Shown: positions 55,995 to 64,000 of the stretch, piece after piece
Layout of the letters: each line of letters starts with the position of its first letter
Position numbering within the stretch: position 1 is the stretch's first letter
Source of the DNA: Craterostigma plantagineum
Lineage: Eukaryota > Streptophyta > Magnoliopsida > Lamiales > Linderniaceae
Assembly (NCBI GenBank): GCA_027422505.1
Contig: JAPQWV010000005.1
Location: 17,564,501 to 17,628,500, forward strand
Direction: 5' to 3'
DNA: 64,000 nt
Translations under genes and position numbers: made by a program
Notes under the pieces: model-generated
Databases searched by the model: none
What the model was told of the DNA's origin: nothing
What the model saw: the letters and a program-made list of their open reading frames with translations, nothing else

Positions 55995-57890
55995 CTAGCC
56001 AGTTCTACTTCTTCACTCATTGTACATTGACGTAGCTAATTCATCTCCAGAATGACCATTCTTCTGTATTTTCAATTTCTGAAATATACTCATCTGTATC
56101 ATAACCATCACCGTTGGAGTTTTGGTACTCCTCTGAAATGGCTCTTCCAATGGGTCAACACTCATTGCTCGACGTAGAAAATTATGCAGTAGCGTACGAC
56201 AAAGTAATGCAATTTTGAGTTTTCACTGGATAAAAGGAAGCACTACGAAGAATCCCCACCTCATATTCATTAAGCCCCACGCTCTCTCGATCACGTTTTT
56301 GGCAGAAGAATGTCGCATGTTAAAATATTCCTTCGCATTCTGAGGAACTTGAAACCTTGGCCCCCAATCCTTTAAATGATAACGAACACCCCTATAAGGA
56401 GTTAAAAATCCCTCACAACCTGTGTATCACATAAATAGTACCTTCCTTCATAGTATAAATAATGGTTATGGTGGGCCAAAAGTGAACAATGATTTGAACA
56501 ATACTTACCTTTGCTCACACGAAGACCATTCTCTCTACAAACTGCATCACGCAACATCCTACTATATCGTGCTTTCTCATAAATGAAGTTCATATTTTGA
56601 TAGCAGACTCCAAGTACATTTGTTGTGATTGAACCTTTGCGATTTCTATATCGTGCTTTCTCATAATCCCTAACTCGAACATTAATATATGTCCCCTCCA
56701 ATGCTCCAAAACAATTCTATACGAAAACAATTATGATTAAAATAAACATGGAATCAAAAAGGAAGTATGAAGTTCAAGGTTGTACGTACCTCAAAAAATT
56801 TAAATCTCGGAGTGTTTTTGTGCATTAATAGGTTTCGGCTCGACCAAAAGCACATCATGTAGAGCTAGAATAGGCTTGGCAATGGGGCGGGGATTCACCG
56901 CTCCCCGCGGGGATCCGTCCCGAATGGGGCGGGGATTCCCCACTTTCTCTCCTCGTGGGGGGACGAAGGGGAAATTTTTCTCCCGATGGCGGGGATGGGG
57001 CGGGGACGGGGACCATGCTCCCCGCCCCGTTCCCATGGGGATCCGCTATATACAATTACTAAATTACCCTTATTTACATCTAAAATACCCTAATTAAAAT
57101 ATCCCAAAACCTAGCCGTCGAGAGTGAAACTTAGGGCGGGGTGATCGATCGGTGAACTTCTAACCCTCAAAAGTAACAGTGCAACACAAACACAAGAAAC
57201 TTGAAGTTTACAGTAACGGAGGGTTAATATAACGTTTTGGGGAGTGATCATTCGCATAGCAGTGAGTGCTCAGATCTCCTCACGAGGTTGGATATTATAT
57301 TAATCTATTTCATTAATCTTTTTCTCTTTATGAACATATTTTAATGGCATCAACAGTAACATGTTTTTTATTTAAGAATTGTTTACTCAATCTGCTCATG
57401 ATTCATGATTTGGAAGATCTACATTCAAAGACATTGAATGTATTGTTTGCGCATTAATCTGTTCTAACTTGTAGTTGTTAATGAGCAAACTTATTATTGA
57501 GGCTAAATTCCAATATTATATATGTTGTGATTTACTCAAAAGCATTTCCTTTTTGTTAGTACATTTACTATCTATATCCAAAAACTAAAACTTTAATATA
57601 TTAGAAGTATTGCAAGGTGGGGATTCCCCGTGGGGAAAGAAACCCCGAAAATCCCCGCAGCGATGGGGAGAAAATTTTACCCATTAGCCCCCCGCCCCCG
57701 TCCCGCCCCATTGCCAAGCCTAAGCTAGAATAGCTAATGACACAGAGTTGAAGCCCTTTAGATACGTTGAGGCATTTGTCCTAATAAACTGTAACGAAAT
57801 TTCTTCCCATGTCTCCAATGAATGCATGAAAGATAAATATATTCACAACCTCATCCAGCTTTCATATTCTGCTATTGCATGAGCAATCAC
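55995..57890 (-). pseudogene. PIF/Harbinger DDE transposase, broken
   Basis: On -: FNSVSLAILALHDVLLVEPK (split by the hAT at 56871-57722), FKFFE, an intron, then NCFGALEGTYINVRV, RYRNRKGSITTNVLGVC, MNFIYEKARYSRMLRDAV, NGLRVSKG, an intron-like gap, YYLCDTQVVRDFLTPYRGV, YHLKDWGPRFQVP, FNMRHSSAKNVIERAWGLMN and a tail to about 55995. This matches the HARBI1-type DDE_4 fold (GALDGTYI ... YLxDxGY ... NVIERxFG). Here the first catalytic Asp of LDGT is Glu; the second Asp and the Glu are present. Frame breaks remain, so it is inactive. Confidence 0.82.
56871..57722. mobile_element. hAT element with GGGGCGGGGA ends in the transposase gene
   Basis: Perfect 8-bp TSDs AGCTAGAA flank it (56863-56870 and 57723-57730). 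The ends are identical for 20 bases inward (TAGGCTTGGCAATGGGGCGG). GGGGATTCCCC and GGCGGGGAT repeats cluster at both ends. The core is A/T-rich and noncoding. Confidence 0.93.
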
Positions 57891-58627
57891 GAAGGGCAGA
57901 TCCAGTTCTTTCTAATCATTCAACACTATTTCAATAAAATAATTTACTCATTAGCAAAAGAAGTAAATAACAACATACATTATACAAGCAATTTGATACA
58001 ATTATAAGAGCGTAAATAAGATCACCACATTTTCATCAAACAATATTGCTATCTAAATATTTTATTGTCAAATAAAGGGAGGGTCAACAACACCATATAC
58101 TTATCACATAGGCCAAAGAAGAAAAAATCGGCAGCATACATTTGCATAAAATAAAGAAATCAAATATGGCAATCAAAGCACATGAAAGAATGTAGAAACC
58201 CACTCGAGCATAACTAGCATCAATAAAAAAAATTCATCGAATGCAACCCAGATACCAGATGGGAATTGCAAAAGCTTGTGAAATCGCTGATAAAGAATAA
58301 AAGAGAAAGCGAGAAAATTAACTCACCTACAATAAAAGAGATGATTTTTGCTTGGCGACTTGAGCGATGGAAGACATCAAGGGTGTGAATTGAGTTGACA
58401 GAGGTTCAAAGAGTGTGGTGCGCGTTGGTTTAGATTTGAGGGATAATATTGTAAAATAATTTGTACGTTTTCAATAACCCACATCAAGGATGTGTTATTC
58501 TAAACTATACCCATGGTTTAAAATTATTATAAATAAACCTATTTTTTATTTAAACATTACTACCAAACATATCAACATTTTATAAACTTATGTTTAAAAT
58601 TACTAAACCTGGAAACCAAACGAGGGC

Positions 58628-59640
58628 TGGGTTTTTTAAAAAGATGGCCTTTGACATGGTCAACGTTAAAAAAATAAACTCCAAGTGTGTAATGACAGTT
58701 ATATCATTACTAAATGGGCCCCACTTTTCGAAATCGACATCTGTTGGCGGGACCCCTGCTGTGTGGGCGGGACCCCTGCTATGTGGGCGGGACCCCTGCC
58801 TTGTGTGCAGGGGACCTGTGCTGTGTGTGCGGGCAGCTGGTGGTCCCTGCACACACAGCACGGGTCCCGCACACAGCGCAGGGGTCCCCCGCACACAGGG
58901 GATCCCAACAGCCGCGCACAGCAGGGGTCCCGCCCATGCTGCGCACCAGATGGGTGGGGTCCCCTACACACACAGCAGGGGACCCGATAGCCGCACACAC
59001 AGCAGGGGTCCTACCCATGCTGCTCCCCTGCTATGTAGCACGGGTCTCCTACTCATTGGACTGTGCTATATAACAGTGGACCCCTGCTATTTTTTAAAAA
59101 GAACTCTGTCAAATGATGCAAATACCCTTAAATCAATTTTTTAAAAAAAAAAAACAAAAAAGCAACGGGGCTATTTTTTTAACGTGACTGGGTCCAAGGC
59201 CGTTTTTTTAAATATTCCACCGGGGCTTAATACCATCGGGGAAATTTGAGAAAACGGCCTTTGACGTGGTCAACGTTAGAAAAGTAGCCTCCAAATGACA
59301 ATGACTTTAATGCCCTTACTAATCGGGGTCCCAAAAAATGCGGGGTCCCTTGCTACATAGCACAGGTCCCCTAAGCAGGGGGCCAGTGCTATGCTGCAGG
59401 AGACCCGCTCATGCTGTGCAGCAAATGGGCGGGACCCCTGCTATAGCAGGGGTCCCGCCCATGCTAGCAGGGTCCCGCCCATGCTGTGTTGTGCCTACTG
59501 CAGCAGGAGACCCGCCCATGCTGGGCAGGGGACCCGTGCTATATAGCAGGGGTCCCGCCCATTTGCTGCACAGCATGGGCGGGTCTCCTGCTAGCATGTG
59601 CGGGACCCCTGCTATATAGCACGTGTCCACTGTCGAGGTC
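58628..59640. repeat. Duplicated unit followed by GC-rich GGGACCCCTGCT palindromic arrays
   Basis: Unit 1 begins about 58642 (GGCCTTTGACATGGTCAACG) and unit 2 about 59256 (GGCCTTTGACGTGGTCAACG); both continue into text on a preserved exon-like phrase and then an array. Arrays (58740-59030; 59340-59630) are built on GCGGGACCCCTGCT and its inverse AGCAGGGGTCCCGC. A perfect 38-base palindrome spans 59425-59462. All ORFs of 80-180 codons here are Cys/Gly/Pro-rich readings of the array. Between units, 59090-59250 repeats runs of T and A around AACGGGGCTATTTTTTTAAC. Confidence 0.75.
59425..59462. repeat. Perfect 38-bp palindrome
   Basis: The left half is ATGGGCGGGACCCCTGCTA and the right half is its exact reverse complement with no spacer. 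It can extrude a 19-bp cruciform arm. Confidence 0.9.
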
Positions 59641-59967
59641 CCATGAGTCTGGACAGCCTTATATGTATAAATATATATATATATATATAATATGTTGGGG
59701 ATTTGAACCCACAACATTGGACTACGGCCCACCAACCCACCCTAACGTGGTCCCGATTTAACATATTGGTTTTTACTCTGGAAAAAAAAGACTCCCTGTA
59801 AAAAGACGAAAATATCCTTAGAGTGAAGGCTACTCTTTAAAAGGTAAAATTGAGAAGGCTATTGTTTAAGTCGACTCGGGTCAAAAGACTAATTTTTAAA
59901 AAAGAACCATACCATCGGGGTTGGGTTAATACCGTTCAGAGAACGGAGCACAGTTTCCGGCGTGGCC

Positions 59968-62900
59968 ATGGGAGACGACGAATCAGCCTCAAAGATAAGT
60001 AACGAGAAGCTGGAAAGAACAGTAGTGGAGACAGTGGGTCAAGTTATATCCTCCATTGATGAGGCCACTCACGCTGATCAAGTCATCGCAGCTCTTTGCT
60101 CTCTAGCGGTTCAGCTCTTCCCCATCGATCCTCTTTCCGTTTCAGGTTTTTTTATTTTTTAATTTTTCTAATTCCTGTTAAAGATCATTAAACCTAACTC
60201 TTTTGTTTGCTGTTCCTTGTCAATAGGGATTGTGGACGAGAAGCACCGAGACGAGGTGATATTAATAGGGTTTGGTTATAATTACGCGTGCGTCGCTATT
60301 GATTTCTTCTATCGCAATTGAGTTCTCTGAGCCCATCCTATTAATGAGATATGTGCTTGTTACATAGTATAAGTTGTAAGGGAAAAATACAATTTAGAAA
60401 ATGAGGAATTGAACTTGCTGGGATGTTTAATGTAGTTATTTCTACTATTTAGATTTAGCTTATATTACTTATTGACTACATTTTTGTGTAGCTGTTGAAT
60501 CTCGAGGTTCCTGAAAAGGATGATAGACTTAGATGGTTGAATTCTTTCTACAAAGGGTCTGCATTCCGTGCCTTCGCTCGAGTTCTGCTGTATGGTAAGT
60601 TTTGGATGATTGTTTGTTCCTTCTTGTTAGTTGCTTTTTTACTGTCCATTTTTTTCACTTATTCTTTATCTCTAATTTTTTTTATATGAATGTAGTACTC
60701 TCCGTTATTTTCGTGTTAATGCAGATATTTTGACGTATCGCTTCCTTTCGAAGTGTTGTAAATTTTCTTCATAGTTGTAGACTGCTTAATCTACTGAAGT
60801 GTGCATCTATTGAGATACCTCATGTCGAAGTTTCTTCACCTTAGGCACATCACCATCCTTATGTTGAAAATGATGTTGATAGCTGTATATGTGCGACTTT
60901 CCTACTACTGAATCAATTTTCGTTACATCAGATGTTGCTTCAAGTTGGCTTGCATGCTTCCCTACTTCTGCAAGAAGACATGTGTATGATGTTTTTTTCT
61001 TAGAAGGTCCCACCACGGAGGTTATTCAAGAGGTCGTTCCCTGTCTCCGAGTTATTGGAAATCGGGAGCAGGATGTGAATGCTGTTTGCTCAAACGCCGA
61101 GAGGTTATTTTAACATTTATTTCTTGTTAGAATTGAGTTATCTTATTGTATATCCACCATCCTTCCGTATTGGTATTTCCTATTGATTTATTTCTTTTGA
61201 ATTGTTTTTATTATTGGACCATACGACTCAAAAACGTGATCCATTATTTGGGTTATTTTTGTAACTTTTTCTTCTGTGATTATGGAAATTGCAGTTGTGA
61301 ATCTTAAAGAATATTCAAAATCTTCAGATATTTTCGTTTCGTTTCTTGCTTCATGTTCATCAATTCATTATGATCACTCTTGTTAGCTTCATGTTCATCA
61401 ATTCATTATGATCACTCTTGTTATGTCTCATGCTATTTTTCAAATAGACTACTTGTCATTTGCTTGCTGAAGAATGATGGCGTCCTTCATATTATGCTGG
61501 AATTCGCTGGTGATAGTGAACTCAGCCACGAACAAGTTAAGCAAGTTGTATCCAGGATATCCCTAATAATTACATCTATTCCAGACAAGGCTAGACGAGT
61601 AGCTCCTGCTTCATTTTCCCCTCAGTATCCTGACTTGAGTTTTATAAGAAGTTCTTTTCTCGGCATTGTTTAATCATCAATACTGACATTTAGGCTCCAT
61701 TTGGTTTACGGATTTCGACATGGAAAAGAAAAGAAAAAGTGTAATGGCAGGACAAGCGAAGTGTAATGTATAATGATTTGATGCATATAATTACAGTTTT
61801 CCTTTTCTTTTCCACATTGGATTCCGCATACCAAACATACGCTTACTGTTTGACAAAATGAGGATAGTTTGTCATAGTGGAGGCTATCCATTGGTCTTCT
61901 ATTATCTTCTCTTGATGGATTAAAGTTCCATGTGGCCGAGAGCTGATTCTGATATATAATTCAGTGAACGAGCTAGAGACGGCATGACGTACAAAGCGTT
62001 TTGTCGCTTCTGCGGTTTTCTGTGTATTATTAGATGTACCATTAAATCTGAATGTCATGATGCCTTGTCAAGTCTATTAACAATCGATATCTCCTTCTCA
62101 TCCAAAGCTGATTCCGTCTTGATTGGTTCTTTAACCAAGTTTTCAGCTTGTTCTTTAAAAAGATTACCTCACAGATTCTCCGAGCAGCTGAAGAAAGAAA
62201 TTCGAAATTGACTAAGGACTCCGCATTCTCAGCAGATTCCAATATTGATGGATCTATTCTCTTTGCTGGAGATGTATTTGCTCGCATTTCTCGGCGAGGG
62301 TCTATTGGTATTGTGTTTGTAGCCCCTGAAGTTAAAGATGGTTAATCTATACTCCGTTATATTTCTTACATTTTTGTGTGTTGCAGCTGTTCTCTTATGT
62401 GAGTTGATTCCCTGCATTCATGGGCATGCCAGGCATGTCTTGTCATCAACTTCTCATTCATCTGTCATTGAAACGTTTGAATCAACCACTGGATTCCAAT
62501 TCTGGTTGAAGATCATGGAGGCAGTAAATGATTACCACTCTGTCGAGAGAATAGCTGAAGAACTCTTGCGCCAATTAGCTGGCCATGATGTTACTGATGA
62601 TGAGGGTTACTGGATTATGTGGATTCTCTTTGGTCGAGTATATAAGCGCCAAGCATCAATCAGGTGTTTAGAAACTTTTATCTCATTTTTATGGTTCTCA
62701 AAATTTCCTCATTGTTCTTTGATTCATAATTGTTTTTCGTTACAGAACATAGTTGATGTCAGCTGTTTCTCATTTCACGAATGCAAAACCTAAAACTAAA
62801 ATGAAATGAATATCAAATAGATGGAATATCATGCGACTCCAACTCTATTGTTGTATCGACGATTTCAGACCACAAACAAACTAAAGCATGCATCCTTCAT

Positions 62901-64000
62901 ATATCTTTATTAAATACGATTCGTTAACCTATATAAAACTTGAGAGAGGAAATCTTATCTGGGTTGCAACTAATGCTGTGTTATCCTTTCATCCTAACCG
63001 TTCTTCCAGGTTTGCTTTTCTAGAAAAGTTTTTGCTCTGGAAAGTATTTCCCATACGTTGCCTAAGATGGATTTTTCATTTTGCGGTGCTCGAATTGCCC
63101 CCTAATGTTGAATTGCAAAATGGTTATAATGCTCATGCTCTGAGGAACACAGTGCATCAGCTTCTGCTTATGTGGTCCAGAAAGGAGTTCGTGCAAACAT
63201 CTCCTACTGAGCAACAAGCTTGTATCCTTCTTACCCATTTGTTTGTAGTAGTTTCAGTGAGTATGACATTCACAGCTGATACTAATTTCTCTTCCTTGTA
63301 TACACGCTTTCTTTTATTCAGTAATTTTTTTGGAATACCACTTGAAAGTCCTTAAGTTGGATTCAGACGTAACTGCTGCTTTAGGCCTTTGTCTCGAGAA
63401 GATGACCAAAGAAGATCTCGATGCTACAAAGGATGGGCTGCACTCAGTTCTTCAAGGAATAAGTTGTATGTTTTGGTTCTTGTCCTAACTCAGCTTCTTA
63501 TATATTATCTTCCAGAATTTATGTACCCACAACTCGAGATCTCTTGACAGGTAGATTGGAGAGCCCATTATACCTAATTCGGAAAATGGCAAGCTCTATT
63601 GCTTTTGTGTTTTCTAAGATTATAGACCCCCAAAATCCTTTATATTTAGACGATAGCTCGAGTGAAGAGAACATTGACTGGGAATTTGGATTAACAACCT
63701 CCCAAAAAGATCATCATGAAACAATTCAAAATAGCAGTGATGAAACTGACCGAGAAGATAGTTCGTCTGTGATGGTATCACGAACAAAAATGCAAAAAAG
63801 GCAAGACAGTGGAGTTGGTAAAACCTCGAACGGATCAAGGAAGAAGGAATCTCTATTTAATTTAACTGACCCAGACGAGGTTGTTGATCCAGCAAATCTT
63901 ATTGAACAGTTGGTCTTGAACGAAGATGAGAGTGCCTATGCAAGTGATGATTCTGAAACTTCAAGTGATTCTTCATTGCAACCATATGACTTGACTGATG
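59968..64000 (+). CDS. TELO2: TELO2 (TEL2) homologue, exons 1-10, runs off the window
   Basis: TELO2 is the scaffold of the TTT complex (TELO2-TTI1-TTI2) that, with chaperones, stabilises PIKK kinases such as ATM, ATR and TOR. Exons: 59968-60145, 60227-60255, 60492-60594, 60932-61103, 61448-61624, 62147-62307, 62387-62663, 63010-63221, 63367-63465, 63551 onward; all GT-AG and in phase, about 619 residues so far. Recognised blocks: VDEKHRDE, WLACFPTSARRHVYDVFF, SHEQVKQVVSRISLIITSIP, FAGDVFARISRRGS, WIMWILFGRVYKRQASIRF, KDGLHSVLQGISCRLESP, then an acidic Ser-rich linker and LQPYDLTD near the window end. The ATG at 59968 is the first suitable start after the leader. No break is seen. The protein is a helical-repeat protein; a cytoplasmic and nuclear site is known for the family. 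Confidence 0.93.
61348..61423 (+). repeat. Tandem 38-bp duplication in TELO2 intron 4
   Basis: Two identical 38-base copies (61348-61385 and 61386-61423), each starting GCTTCATGTTCATC, lie 25 bases before the exon 5 acceptor. Identity implies a recent duplication. Confidence 0.9.
61693..61842. mobile_element. Tourist-like MITE in TELO2 intron 5
   Basis: It is flanked by TTA on both sides (61690-61692; 61843-61845). The ends GGCTCCATTTGGTTTACGGA and, inverted, GCGTATGTTTGGTATGCGGA are an imperfect terminal repeat. It is 150 bases, noncoding, and its site within the intron leaves both splice sites untouched. Confidence 0.65.

Larger units (their letters stand above)
53872..58627. mobile_element. 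PIF/Harbinger element with both ORFs, interrupted by a hAT
   Basis: The left end after TTA (53869-53871) is GTGCTCGTTTTGTAGTTGTG. The right end inverted is GCCCTCGTTTGGTTTCCAGG, a matching terminal repeat; the base triplet after the right end is TGG, so the target duplication has decayed on that side. It carries a Myb/SANT-like ORF (+) and a DDE transposase (-) in convergent arrangement. Own length without the hAT at 56871-57722 is about 3.9 kb. Confidence 0.8.

Noticed and set aside
58580..59761. ORFs up to 184 codons, Cys/Gly/Pro-rich, on both strands
   Set aside because: Low-complexity translations of inverted GGGACCCCTGC arrays; no start context, splice pattern or known motif.

Overview
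This is nuclear DNA from a flowering plant, most likely a dicot. The evidence is short GT-AG introns, plant-type adenylate kinase and TELO2 genes, and plant transposon families (Ty1-copia including a Sirevirus-like element, LINE, hAT, Mutator-like, PIF/Harbinger, Stowaway). Species cannot be read from the sequence. Most of the window is intergenic transposon debris around two host genes, both on the + strand.

Layout. 1-6.4 kb: noncoding LTR-like DNA, then a decayed Ty1-copia element on +. 7.6-8.4 kb: a hAT element with an 8-bp target-site duplication (TSD). 9.8-11.25 kb: an LTR-like block. 12.3-19.4 kb: the 3' end of a copia element on -, split by a solo LTR (TSD GGTCC). That LTR is split by a LINE, and the LINE by a hAT that appears to carry a piece of an OCTOPUS/UPF0503-like gene. 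21.15-21.42 kb: a near-perfect fold-back MITE with a 9-bp TSD. 22.1-23.5 kb: adenylate kinase, 6 exons, apparently intact. 23.6-29.9 kb: MITEs, a hAT inside a hAT, a degenerate GGACCC-rich array, a GRF zinc-finger pseudogene and a Stowaway MITE.

30.1-53.7 kb is one copia element (copia C, -, TSD AATGG, own length about 3 kb) swollen by layered insertions. Its 3' LTR holds a hAT with a second hAT inside. Its gag holds copia A (TSD CGATC), whose 3' LTR holds a 5'-truncated Sirevirus-like element with a decayed envelope-position ORF. Its 5' LTR holds a PIF/Harbinger-type element (TSD TAA) that contains a Mutator-like element (TSD ATAAAATAA). The Mutator-like element carries about 2.1 kb of 218-bp tandem repeats and pentatricopeptide-like fragments.

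53.9-58.6 kb: a nearly whole PIF/Harbinger element with a Myb/SANT-like ORF (+) and a DDE transposase (-), interrupted by another hAT. 58.6-59.6 kb: a duplicated repeat unit with GC-rich palindromes. 59.97 kb to the window end: the first ten exons of TELO2, all joining in phase.

The two host genes have no evident functional link. Adenylate kinase balances ATP, ADP and AMP; TELO2 is the TTT-complex scaffold that helps mature PIKK-family kinases. All TSD and insertion-order statements were read by eye from the sequence; family names come from motif recognition without database searches.
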